NCBI GenBank assembly: GCA_034717695.1
Contig: JAYELS010000072.1
Location: 1-64,000, forward strand
Length of the DNA stretch: 64,000 bases
Source of the DNA: NAT127 sp034717695
GTDB taxonomy: Bacteria > Pseudomonadota > Gammaproteobacteria > Pseudomonadales > Porticoccaceae
Direction: 5' to 3'
Positions 41,477 to 49,879 of this stretch are shown in pieces. The translations under genes were made by a program, and so were the position numbers. Positions within the stretch are counted from its first letter, which is position 1; the number at the start of each line of letters is the position of its first letter. The notes beneath the pieces were generated by a model. That model saw only the letters and a list, made by a program, of their open reading frames with translations, made no database searches and had not been told where the DNA came from.

Positions 41477-43489
41477 ATGCCCGACCACTTTCCCAACCTG
41501 TTCAGCCCCTTCCAGCTGGGCACCCTGACCCTCCCCAACCGGGTGGTGATGGCCCCCATGTCCACCAACATGGGCGGGCTCGACGGCGCCGTGACCCCCG
41601 ACCTGATCGCCTTCTACCGCGCCCGGGCCACCGGCGGCACCGGCATGGTCATCGTCGAGTTCTGCTGCGTGCACCGCGCCAGCGGCCGCTCCGAGCACCG
41701 CCAGCTGAGCCTCGAAAACCCCCGTCAGGTGGAGGGTCACCGCCAGCTGGTGGAGGCCATCGCCAGCGCCGGGGCGGTGCCCTGCCTGCAACTGCAGCAC
41801 GGCGGCCCGGGCATCAAGCGCGAACTGGCCCCGAACGGCATCGCCGTGGGGCCCTGCGATATCCGCTCCCGCCGCGACCCGGACAGGCTCACCGCCCGCG
41901 CCCTCACCGACGACGAAATCGAACACCTGATCCAGTGCTTTGGCACCACCGCGGCCCTCGGGGTGGAGGCCGGCTACCAGGCCTTCGAGCTACACGGCGC
42001 CCACGGCTACCTGCTCACCACCTTCCTGAGCCCCTACTTCAACCAGCGGGACGACGCCTGGGGCGGCGACGAGGACCGCCGCCTCGCCTTCCCCACCCGG
42101 GTGATCCGCCAGGTGAAGGCCGCCATCGGCCATCGACCGCTGATCTACCGCCTGTCCGCCGAGGAATTCACCGAGCGGGGCCTGTCCATCGGCGACATGG
42201 CCCGCATCGCCCCCAGGCTGGCGGCGGCGGGCCTCGACGCCATCCATGTGTCCATCGGCCTCGGCGCCACCAGCTTCGACAAGGTGGTGGAGCCCATGTC
42301 GATGCCGGAGGGCTGGCGCCTGCCCTACGCCCGCCGCATCCGCGAGGCCGCCGGGGTGCCGGTGATCTCCGTGGGCCAGATCCGCTGGCCCGCCACCGCC
42401 GAACAGGCCATCGCCAATGGCGACGCCGACCTCATCGCCCTCGGCCGCCCCCTGCTGGCGGACCCGGCCTGGGCCGCCAAGGCCAAGCGCGGCGATATCG
42501 ACCGGATTCGCCCCTGCACCTCCTGCAATTACTGCGTCACCATGAGCAGCGGCGAGCACGGCCGCATCGGCTGCGCCGAGAATCCCCTCACCGGCCGAGA
42601 GCTGATGCCGGCCCCCGACGCCGGCGCCCTGCGGGGCAGCCCCGCGGTGGTGGTGGGGGGCGGCCCCGGGGGCATGGCGGCGGCGCTGCTGCTCGATCAG
42701 GCGGGCTTTCACACCACCCTGTACGAGGCCCGGGACAGCCTCGGCGGCGGCCTGATCGCGTCCGCCGCACCCCCCTTCAAGGAAAAACTCCTGTGGTATC
42801 AGGACTACCTGCAACGCACCCTGGCCGGCAGCGCGGTAAACGTCCAGCTGGGCAGGGCGGTTAGCGCCGAGGACATCGGCCGCCACAACCCCCAAGTGGT
42901 GATCCTCGCCCACGGCGGCCGCGCCATTCCCCTGCCCATCGCCGGCATCGACAGCGACCGGGTAGTGGACGCCTACGAGATTCTGATGGGGGCTTGCATC
43001 GAGTTTCCCCCGCCGGACAGCCACCTGCCGGTGATGGTCTACGGCGGTGGCGAAACCGGCTGCGAAACGGCGGAGCTGCTCGCGGAGCGGGGTTACAGGG
43101 TGATTCTGGTGAGCCGCTCGCCGGCCAAGCAACTGGCCCGCTCGGCGGAGTCCATCTACCGCACGGTGCTGCTCAAGCGGCTGACTGAAAACCCCGCCAT
43201 CCGCATCCTCGACAACAGCACCGTCGAATCCATCGACGACGAAGGCCAGGTGATGCTGACCCGGGAGGGCCAGGGGGAAACCCTCGAAGTGCTGCGCCTG
43301 CTGATCGCCCAGGGGCGGCGCCCGGACCCGCAGCTCGCCGCCGATCTCGCCGCCGCGGGCATCCCCCACATCACCATCGGCGATGCCCGCCAGGGCGGGC
43401 GCATCGGCGACGCAGTGCACAACGCCTGGCACACGGTGGTGGCCCTGTGCGCGGCGGGGCGGCCCGCCACGCCACAGCCGGGTTGCTAG
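41477..43489 (+). CDS. FMN/4Fe-4S/FAD oxidoreductase, FadH (2,4-dienoyl-CoA reductase) / BaiCD-like
   Basis: 670 residues from the ATG at 41477. Residues 1-340 are an old-yellow-enzyme barrel with ELHGAHGYLLTTFLSP (active-site H173, H176, Y178) and the family's GGDEDRR. The 4Fe-4S cysteines are C347, C350, C353 and C366 (CTSCNYC and GCAE). Residues ~388-670 are an FAD/NAD(P)H module with VVGGGPGGMAAA and a second Rossmann loop, YGGGETGCETAE. FadH reduces 2,4-dienoyl-CoA; BaiCD and BaiH of bile-acid 7-dehydroxylating bacteria act on delta-4 or delta-6 3-oxo bile acids. Either saturation or desaturation of a conjugated enone is plausible here. Confidence 0.88.
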   Translation: MPDHFPNLFSPFQLGTLTLPNRVVMAPMSTNMGGLDGAVTPDLIAFYRARATGGTGMVIVEFCCVHRASGRSEHRQLSLENPRQVEGHRQLVEAIASAGAVPCLQLQHGGPGIKRELAPNGIAVGPCDIRSRRDPDRLTARALTDDEIEHLIQCFGTTAALGVEAGYQAFELHGAHGYLLTTFLSPYFNQRDDAWGGDEDRRLAFPTRVIRQVKAAIGHRPLIYRLSAEEFTERGLSIGDMARIAPRLAAAGLDAIHVSIGLGATSFDKVVEPMSMPEGWRLPYARRIREAAGVPVISVGQIRWPATAEQAIANGDADLIALGRPLLADPAWAAKAKRGDIDRIRPCTSCNYCVTMSSGEHGRIGCAENPLTGRELMPAPDAGALRGSPAVVVGGGPGGMAAALLLDQAGFHTTLYEARDSLGGGLIASAAPPFKEKLLWYQDYLQRTLAGSAVNVQLGRAVSAEDIGRHNPQVVILAHGGRAIPLPIAGIDSDRVVDAYEILMGACIEFPPPDSHLPVMVYGGGETGCETAELLAERGYRVILVSRSPAKQLARSAESIYRTVLLKRLTENPAIRILDNSTVESIDDEGQVMLTREGQGETLEVLRLLIAQGRRPDPQLAADLAAAGIPHITIGDARQGGRIGDAVHNAWHTVVALCAAGRPATPQPGC

Positions 43490-43496
43490 CCGTGGC

Positions 43497-44420
43497 TCAA
43501 ACCGTGGCCACGGCGGGCATGATCTCCGCCGCGACCCAGCGCAGGCGGTCCTGGTAGGCCTCGAAATCCGCCAGGGGCGGCGCGGGGATGGTGGTTTCGG
43601 TCACGCCCAGGTCCGCCAGCCAGTGGCACTGGTCGATGATCCGCGCCGCGTCCCACTGCCCCAGCCCTCGCCCGTCTCCTTTCACTTCGTGGGTGGCGCT
43701 GACATTGAGCATCTCCTGGGGCAGGAATACCTCAAGGGGGCGGCCGTGGTAATCGGGCCTTGAGCGGATGTAGTCGAGCTTCTCCCGGAACTTTTCCGGG
43801 GTGACCTGGAACGGCGCCCAGCCGTCGCCATGGCGGGCGATGCGGTTGAGGACCGGGTCGGCGTCGCCGCCGAACCAGAGGGGCATGGGGTTCTGCACCG
43901 GCTTGGGCTCGAACACCGCATTGTCGAACTGGACGAATTCCCCCTGGAACGACGGCGAATCGCTGTGCCACAGCTCGATCATCGCCCGCACGTATTCCTC
44001 GCTCATGGCGCCGCGACGCTTGAAGGGTACGTTCAGGATGTTGAACTCATCCTCCATCCAGCCCACCCCGAACATGGGCACGGCGCGGCCGCCGCTCAGC
44101 CAGTCGAGGCTCGCCCAATCCTTGGCCTGCACCACCGGGTTCTGCAACGGCAGGATGGTGAGGGACGATGCCAGCCGGATGCGCCGGGTGGCCCCGGCGA
44201 GAACACCCAGGGCCACGGTGCTGCTGAAATAATGGCCGCCGGAGAATTTCACGAACTTGCGGGGCACGATGAAGTGCTCCCCCAGCATCAGCTTGTGGTA
44301 GCCCAGTTCGTCGGCGAGGCGCGCGGCCTCGATCACCTGGTGGCCGGCGAGGCCGTACTCCCAGGGCTGGGTGATGGCATCCAGGTGCATGCTGTTGGGA
44401 ACGGGTAAATTGATTTTCAT
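43497..44420 (-). CDS. Luciferase-like monooxygenase family (LLM) oxidoreductase
   Basis: 307 residues of the bacterial-luciferase/F420-dependent TIM-barrel fold. Landmarks are EAARLADELGYHKLMLGEHF, quoted as ARLADELGY and GEHF, TRRIRLASSLTILPLQNP, and FGVGWMEDEFNIL. Such proteins use reduced FMN or F420 to oxidise or reduce small molecules. Cofactor choice is not visible. It closes the operon that starts with the DUF1214 gene and is convergent with the Fe-S flavoenzyme (seven bases between stops). A short inverted repeat, AGAAATAGCTCGTTTCT, lies just upstream at 44424-44440. Confidence 0.82.
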   Translation of the reverse strand: MKINLPVPNSMHLDAITQPWEYGLAGHQVIEAARLADELGYHKLMLGEHFIVPRKFVKFSGGHYFSSTVALGVLAGATRRIRLASSLTILPLQNPVVQAKDWASLDWLSGGRAVPMFGVGWMEDEFNILNVPFKRRGAMSEEYVRAMIELWHSDSPSFQGEFVQFDNAVFEPKPVQNPMPLWFGGDADPVLNRIARHGDGWAPFQVTPEKFREKLDYIRSRPDYHGRPLEVFLPQEMLNVSATHEVKGDGRGLGQWDAARIIDQCHWLADLGVTETTIPAPPLADFEAYQDRLRWVAAEIMPAVATV

Positions 44421-44448
44421 GTAAGAAATAGCTCGTTTCTAAAGAGTT

Positions 44449-45219
44449 TCAGTGGAAGAGGCTGCCGCCGTTGACGGACAGCACCTGGCCCTGAACCCAG
44501 GTGCCGTCATCGCTCATCAGGTGCGCCACCATGGCGGCGATATCGGCGCAATCCCCCAGGCGGGTGCTGCACGTGCCGGCGAGAATCTGTTCGCGAAATT
44601 CCTCGGGCAAGGCCGCCACCGTGGGGGACAGCACCAGCCCGGGGGCGATGGCGTTGGCGCGGATGCCCTGCTTGCCCCAGCCCCTCGCCACGTGGCGCAT
44701 CAGGGCATTGACCCCCGACTTGGCCACGGCGTAGGCGACGCGCACGTCCTCGCCATAAAACGCGGCCTCCGAGCTGGTGTACACCAGGGCGCCGCCACCG
44801 CTCGCCAGCAGAGCGGGCAGTGCGGCGCGGGTGCAGTACAGATAACCGGTGAGATCCACATGGAGAATGTGCTCCCACATAGCCAAGTCGATCTCCAGGG
44901 CATTCTTGTCCCGATGCTGGATGGAAAGATCGGCGGCATTGGCGTGGAGGCCATCGAGCCTGCCCCAGGTGGCCAGTGCCAGATCGACCAGCCCATCGAC
45001 GGACTCCCGGTTGCCGATATCCACGGCGGCACCGATGGCATTGCCACCGATTGCGGCGATGGCGGCGGCAACCTGCTCCGCCGCGGCCTGATCGATATCC
45101 CCCACCACCACCCGGGCGCCCTCGGCGGCCAGCCGTTGCGCCGTGGCCGAGCCAATACCGCCGGCGCCCCCCGCCAGCACAATCACCTTGCCCGCCAGGC
45201 GTTGCAAGGGCGCGGCCAT
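44449..45219 (-). CDS. Short-chain dehydrogenase/reductase
   Basis: 256 residues from the ATG at 45219, overlapping the sulfotransferase stop by one base (TGATG). It has AGGAGGIG (16-23), NAAD at 94-97, S150 in VYTSSEAAF, Y163/K167 in YAVAK and a C-terminal VNGGSL. The catalytic set is complete. Strict coupling to a sulfotransferase suggests both act on the same hydroxyl-bearing compound. Confidence 0.85.
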   Translation of the reverse strand: MAAPLQRLAGKVIVLAGGAGGIGSATAQRLAAEGARVVVGDIDQAAAEQVAAAIAAIGGNAIGAAVDIGNRESVDGLVDLALATWGRLDGLHANAADLSIQHRDKNALEIDLAMWEHILHVDLTGYLYCTRAALPALLASGGGALVYTSSEAAFYGEDVRVAYAVAKSGVNALMRHVARGWGKQGIRANAIAPGLVLSPTVAALPEEFREQILAGTCSTRLGDCADIAAMVAHLMSDDGTWVQGQVLSVNGGSLFH

Positions 45220-46361
45220 CACATTCGCGCCCCAAAGCGCTCGGTGTAGAACCCGAAGCGGCGCACGATCTCGTCCCTGTCGAGGCCGAAGAAATCCAGA
45301 TCCGCCGGGTGCTTGCCCTTGGGGTTTTCCTGGCGCCAGTCCCGCAGGCGGGCGACGAAATCGTCGCGGTAGTCCCAACCCAGCCAGGCATAGAGCTTTT
45401 CGAGGCCGGGCTCCGGGTCGACGATTTGCTCGCTGTGGTAGATATCGAAAAACCGCGTCTCCCCGAGCCGATCCCGGGTGCGCAGCATGCGCCGCGCCGC
45501 CTCGCTCCATTGATCGAGCTGCATGGGCCCCAGGGTTTTCGGCGAAGGGTTGGTGAGAAACACATCCCGCACCTGATGGATCAAGAAGCTGATGGAGGGC
45601 AGCACGCCTTCGGGCCGACGGTGGGTGATGACAAAGCGCGCCTCCGGGTAGACCTTGAGCAGGGCGTCCATGGCCAGGCTGTGGACCGGGGAGCGCAGCA
45701 CCCAGCGTTTGGCCGGCGTCTTCCACTGCAACAGTTTCAGCACCCGGCGGTGGTAGCGGTAGGCGGCGTCGATTTCCGCGAGGCCATCCATCATTACCCA
45801 GCGCTCGAAGCTCGGCACATGGTAAAAGCCGTTCACCGCCACGCAGGCGAAGGTCAGGTTGAGGATGGGGAAACACTCCTCCGGGGCATTGGGGTTGCGG
45901 GGCATGGCGTCGCCGATGCCGGGGGCGAGGGCGTCCATGTCCGCCATGCGCTTTTCGTTGGCGGCCACCCGGGGATCGTCGCTGACCTCAATGTCCGGTG
46001 GCGGACAGGGGGCGTAGGTCTCCCAGCCCCGCAGGGAGCGGGTTTCGCTATCCAGCCCGAGCATATGGCCAAGGGCGGTGCTGCCGGTGCGGGGCAGGCC
46101 GGTGATGAATACCGGATCGCGGATCACCTCGTCGTCGATCTCCGGGTGACGGCGGTACCAGTCCTCCACCTGCAGGCGGTTGACCAGCAGTTCCAGAATG
46201 CTGCCGGGAATGGCGATCTTGCCGATTTCGGTGGGGCTGCTCTCCCGGTTGATGGCATCCACCAGCCGCTCCAGGCCCGGGCGGTAACTGTCCTCGCCAA
46301 AATCCGCAAGGCCGGTAAGTTGCCGGGCCTGGTCCATCAATTGTTCGACGCTGAGTTCCAT
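45219..46361 (-). CDS. PAPS-dependent sulfotransferase (Sulfotransferase_3 family)
   Basis: 380 residues from the ATG at 46361. The 5'-phosphosulfate loop is FITGLPRTGSTALGH at about 86-99, and the 3'-phosphate motif region is RFVITHRRPEGVLPSI. NPSPKTLGPM-like and W-rich segments follow, as in bacterial Sulfotransferase_3 proteins. It would move a sulfo group from PAPS to an alcohol. That is unexpected in a degradative operon. It sits between twin epimerases and an SDR, so conjugation of a hydroxylated intermediate, perhaps for detoxification or solubility, is the natural reading. Confidence 0.85.
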   Translation of the reverse strand: MELSVEQLMDQARQLTGLADFGEDSYRPGLERLVDAINRESSPTEIGKIAIPGSILELLVNRLQVEDWYRRHPEIDDEVIRDPVFITGLPRTGSTALGHMLGLDSETRSLRGWETYAPCPPPDIEVSDDPRVAANEKRMADMDALAPGIGDAMPRNPNAPEECFPILNLTFACVAVNGFYHVPSFERWVMMDGLAEIDAAYRYHRRVLKLLQWKTPAKRWVLRSPVHSLAMDALLKVYPEARFVITHRRPEGVLPSISFLIHQVRDVFLTNPSPKTLGPMQLDQWSEAARRMLRTRDRLGETRFFDIYHSEQIVDPEPGLEKLYAWLGWDYRDDFVARLRDWRQENPKGKHPADLDFFGLDRDEIVRRFGFYTERFGARM

Positions 46362-46386
46362 GGGGTTGTCTCCAAAAGGGATGGGG

Positions 46387-47313
46387 TCAGGCCGTGGCGC
46401 CGTGGTGCTCCACGCACAGGCGCCTGAGGCCGTCGGCAAAGGGCACCTGGCAGGGGCCGGTGATGGCCTGGCGCCGGGTCACATCGGCGACGTGGGAGAG
46501 CTGGGCACCGGGCAGGCTGAAGGTCTCGAGCTTCGCCTCGCAGCCGAGGAGGCTGGCGGCATCCCGGCACCACTGCTGGGCCGACACCACTTCGTCGCCA
46601 GCCCAGTTGACCAGGGTGGCGGGCACCGTGGCGGCTGCCAGCAGGGGCGCCACCTGGCGGCACATGTCGTCCACATGGATGGGCCTGTGGTTGTTGGGGT
46701 CGTTGGGCAGCTTCACCGCCTCCCCCGCCAGCAGCTGGCGGATATGCATGGAGACCAGGTTCCCGGGGCTGCCGTACACGGTGTTGAGCCGGGCGATGGT
46801 CACCGGCAGGGAGAAGGCCCGGGCGCAGAACCTGGCCACCGCCTCCTCCGCCACCTTGGTGACCGGGCTGGTGGGGCTCCAGGGGGCGAAGGAGCGACCC
46901 AGTTCGCCGCTTTCGGGACAGGCGAACTCCGGGTCGGCGTTGGGGGCATAGATGGCGTGGGAGGAAATCACCAGGGCGGCCTTGGCCCCGGCGTTGGCGC
47001 AGTGCTGGAGGACGAGGCCCGTCCCCTCGCCGTTGACGGTCATCGCCCGGTCGAAGTCCCCGAGGCCGCCGCGCATGAAGGCGAAATGCAGCACATAGTC
47101 CAGCTCGGCGGGCAGGCCGGTGAGATCCCCCGGCGCCAGATCCATGGCGCAGGGTTCGATGCCCGCCGCCCGCACCCGCTCGCGGCTGGCGGCATCCACA
47201 TACCGCGCCGCGCCAAAAACCGTGTTGGTCTTGGCAAGAAACGCCGCAATGGGAAAGGCCACCTGGCCGGTGACGCCGGTCACCAGAATCTTCTTGCCGT
47301 CGAGCATGGTCAT
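46387..47313 (-). CDS. NAD-dependent epimerase/dehydratase family protein (twin 1)
   Basis: 308 residues from the ATG at 47313, with AAGGGGG upstream. It overlaps the preceding gene by four bases (ATGA). The extended-SDR loop is VTGVTGQVAFPI. The usual YxxxK is not present in clear form near SPTSPVTKVAEE, where Thr-Lys remains. The C-terminus has RRQAITGPCQVPFADGL, shared with the gene just upstream. The two genes arose by tandem duplication and have diverged. Reaction unknown; hydroxysteroid-dehydrogenase-like chemistry is possible. Confidence 0.8.
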   Translation of the reverse strand: MTMLDGKKILVTGVTGQVAFPIAAFLAKTNTVFGAARYVDAASRERVRAAGIEPCAMDLAPGDLTGLPAELDYVLHFAFMRGGLGDFDRAMTVNGEGTGLVLQHCANAGAKAALVISSHAIYAPNADPEFACPESGELGRSFAPWSPTSPVTKVAEEAVARFCARAFSLPVTIARLNTVYGSPGNLVSMHIRQLLAGEAVKLPNDPNNHRPIHVDDMCRQVAPLLAAATVPATLVNWAGDEVVSAQQWCRDAASLLGCEAKLETFSLPGAQLSHVADVTRRQAITGPCQVPFADGLRRLCVEHHGATA

Positions 47314-48224
47314 TCCCCCTTCAGGGTGGGCGCCAGGGTTTGGTACATGCGGGTCAGCCCTTCGCGTATCGGCACCTGGCAGGGGCCGGTGATGGCTTGG
47401 CGCTTGCTCACATCGAGCTGGTAAGTGGGATATTCGAAGCCACCTTCGGCAAAGGTGGGGGTGACACCGGCGAGCTTGCCGAAATGGGCCATCACATCCC
47501 GGGTGGCGATGGGCTCGTCCCCCGCCAGGTTCACCAGGGTGGGGGGGATAGCGGCGGCATCCAGCAGCGGGCCGATAAAGCGCACCACATCGTCGTCGCT
47601 GATGGGCTGGATGATGTTGGACTGGTGGGCCGGCAGGGGTATCGGCTGGCCCGCCAGCATCATGCGCAGGAAAATCCCCAGCATGCCGCCGTCGTGGTAG
47701 GTGCCGTACTGCACCCCGAGGCGCGCCACGGTGGTGGGCAGGCCCAGATGGCTGGCCATGCCCCACACCGCGCCCTCCGCCGCCAGCTTGGTGCCCTCGT
47801 AGTGGCCGCCCATCACCGCGCCGCCGGTGTTGTCGGTCTCACTGTAGGCATGGAGGGGATCGGGCTTGGCGGCGTAGACGCCGATGGTGGAAATATGCAG
47901 AAAGGCGCGGGCGTCGCGGCAGTGGGCCATCAGCAGCGCCGTGCCCTGGGGGTTGTCGTGCATGCCCTGGGCAAAGGACTCGGGGCCGCAGTTGGCGGCG
48001 CAGTGGATCACATAGTCGAAGTCCGTCGGCAACGCGCCAAACTGGCCGTCGCCGAAATCCCCCACCACGGTGTGCACGCCCTTGTCCTGCCAGAATTGCT
48101 GTTGCCCCGCCTTGCTGTAGCGGGCATAGCCCCACAGCTCGTTGTGGGGGGCCAGGGCCGCGGCGATGGAGCCGCCGAGATTGCCGGTCAGGCCGGTGAT
48201 GAGAACTTTTTTGCCGTTGATCAT
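47310..48224 (-). CDS. NAD-dependent epimerase/dehydratase family protein (twin 2)
   Basis: 304 residues from the ATG at 48224, with AGGAGA upstream; a longer frame to 48344 enters the DUF1214 gene and is rejected. The loop ITGLTGNLGGSI is the GxxGxxG nucleotide site. HISTIGVY and HYEGTK (Tyr and Lys of YxxxK) follow, so this twin keeps the catalytic pair that the downstream one has lost. It shares KRQAITGPCQVP with that neighbour. It is expected to oxidise or epimerise a hydroxyl group. Confidence 0.82.
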   Translation of the reverse strand: MINGKKVLITGLTGNLGGSIAAALAPHNELWGYARYSKAGQQQFWQDKGVHTVVGDFGDGQFGALPTDFDYVIHCAANCGPESFAQGMHDNPQGTALLMAHCRDARAFLHISTIGVYAAKPDPLHAYSETDNTGGAVMGGHYEGTKLAAEGAVWGMASHLGLPTTVARLGVQYGTYHDGGMLGIFLRMMLAGQPIPLPAHQSNIIQPISDDDVVRFIGPLLDAAAIPPTLVNLAGDEPIATRDVMAHFGKLAGVTPTFAEGGFEYPTYQLDVSKRQAITGPCQVPIREGLTRMYQTLAPTLKGE

Positions 48225-48273
48225 GGTTGGTCTCCTGTCGAATGTTGGCTGAGTCGGCGCGACATCGACCGCG

Positions 48274-49584
48274 CTATCCGGCGGGGCCCGCGACACGCAG
48301 CTGCCAGGTTTCGCGGCGCCGAGTCCGTTCCCGTTGCCGCTCATTCCCGTCCACCCCGACCAGCGGGCCGGGCACGGCGCCCGCCAGATCCGCCCTGTTC
48401 ACCACGGCGAAGCGGGGCACCATGGCGGCGCCGACCTCGGTGCCCGGGGGCAGCCCCTGCCAGCGAATGAACAGCCAGCCCCGATGGAGGCCGGCACTGT
48501 CCACCCAGTTGGCGACGCCTGGGTCCGTTGGGGCGAGCACAAAGCTGAGGGTGCCATCGGGATTGGCCCGGGCCTGGGTGCGGTTGTAGCTGGCGAGGTG
48601 ATTCGAGGGCGATGGCGCGATCATCCAGGCATCCGCCATCTGGATCCCGAAATACTCGGCGCCGGCGTCATTCAGGGTGATGACCAGGGCCTCGCCGTCG
48701 CCGAGCTGAAAGTGGCAGGCGGCGGCACAGCCCCAGGCCCCGGTGCGGCCATAGGGGGGCACCAGGGTATTGACCGGGGGGTTGCCGTTGAAGTGGTCGT
48801 TGAAGCGCAGCCAGAAATCCACAAAGCCGGGAAACCACTCGGCGGTGCGGCCAGCGAGTTCCCGATCCGACAGGGGCGCCGGCAACCCGGCGCCGCCGGT
48901 GCGGCGAATTGCCAGCTGATTGGGCACCTGCCCCCAGTCGGAAAGGCTGTCCCGCACCAGCAGGTAGAGGCGCCCCGGGGGCAGCTGGATATGGTTGCGG
49001 CGCCCGGCGGCGGGAGTGTCGTCGAGGGTCAGGCGAAAGCTGCCGTCGGCGGCGATGTCGAGGTCCCGGTGGGTGAGCATCGCCAGGGCGCCCAGGTCCC
49101 GCATGCTCCCGTCATTGACAGCAAAGCCAAGGCCCTCCGGGTGGCGGGTGAGCTGAAAGGTGAACTGGGCGGGGCCATTGGCGGCGACCCGGCCGGTGAC
49201 CTCGTAGTGCACGGCGCCGTCGAGACCGGCGTTGCGGTAGATATTGTCGGGGCAGTCGATGCCCGCGCCGGAGCCGGGAAATTCCCAGCCGAACCAGCGG
49301 TGCGGGTCGAGATTGGTGCCCCAGATAAAGCCGGGGGTGGAGAGATCCCCGCCGATGGTTTGCAGCAGCAGTTGGATCAGCCACTTGTCCAGGGCGTTGT
49401 CGATGCGGCCCGCGGTCTCCGGGTCCGCCGCCAGGGGATGGGCGAGCATCAGCTCACGGGCCCGTTGCCGCGCCGCCGCCAACAACTCCCCGTGTTCGGC
49501 GAGGATGCGCAGGGCTTGGCGTTCCACCGCTGCCTGCTCCGGGGTCGCCAGGGGGCTGGCGGAGGGTTGGTCTTCGCTGTTCAT
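48274..49584 (-). CDS. DUF1214-domain protein of unknown function
   Basis: 436 residues. The last ~150 residues fit the DUF1214 pattern, with ALVITLNDAGAEYFGIQMADAW, quoted as ALVITLND and YFGIQMADAW, then ASYNRTQARANPDGTLSFVL and a WVDSAGLHRGWLFIRWQGLP stretch (again in parts: GLHRGWLF). No catalytic motif, signal peptide or membrane helix stands out. Related proteins occur in mycobacterial and proteobacterial lipid clusters without known function. It leads the operon ending with the LLM oxidoreductase, under operator site 7. Confidence 0.7.
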   Translation of the reverse strand: MNSEDQPSASPLATPEQAAVERQALRILAEHGELLAAARQRARELMLAHPLAADPETAGRIDNALDKWLIQLLLQTIGGDLSTPGFIWGTNLDPHRWFGWEFPGSGAGIDCPDNIYRNAGLDGAVHYEVTGRVAANGPAQFTFQLTRHPEGLGFAVNDGSMRDLGALAMLTHRDLDIAADGSFRLTLDDTPAAGRRNHIQLPPGRLYLLVRDSLSDWGQVPNQLAIRRTGGAGLPAPLSDRELAGRTAEWFPGFVDFWLRFNDHFNGNPPVNTLVPPYGRTGAWGCAAACHFQLGDGEALVITLNDAGAEYFGIQMADAWMIAPSPSNHLASYNRTQARANPDGTLSFVLAPTDPGVANWVDSAGLHRGWLFIRWQGLPPGTEVGAAMVPRFAVVNRADLAGAVPGPLVGVDGNERQRERTRRRETWQLRVAGPAG

Positions 49585-49714
49585 GGATTGTCTCGCCTCG
49601 GGTTTATGGTTATGGAGTGGGCGGCCTTGCGATCGCTTGGCGAGGAGTCGGGATGCAAAATTGCCCTGGGCGCAAGGTCTTCACCACAGGGGAGCCCCCC
49701 GTTCAAAACGCCAA

Positions 49715-49733
49715 AACTAACGATGGGTCAGTT
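49715..49733. promoter_or_regulatory. Island operator, site 7 (DUF1214/epimerase/sulfotransferase operon)
   Basis: AACTAAC-GATGG-GTCAGTT. On the minus strand a promoter TTGTCG (49754-49759), 17 bases, TACAAC (49731-49736) abuts it, so the operator begins within the -10 and runs over the start point. It is 130 bases before the ATG at 49584. The remaining part of 49585-49879 shows nothing else recognisable. Confidence 0.8.
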
Positions 49734-49879
49734 GTAGCAGAATGAACCACCCTCGACAAGGCAAACATTGACATTGACAGCCAATTTGCATCCCCCCGCG
49801 ACCGCGATGGGAACCGCTGAATTCAAGGACGGACTGGGTGATTCGCCCGCATTGCCAGGGCCAACGCCAAGGCGGAACC

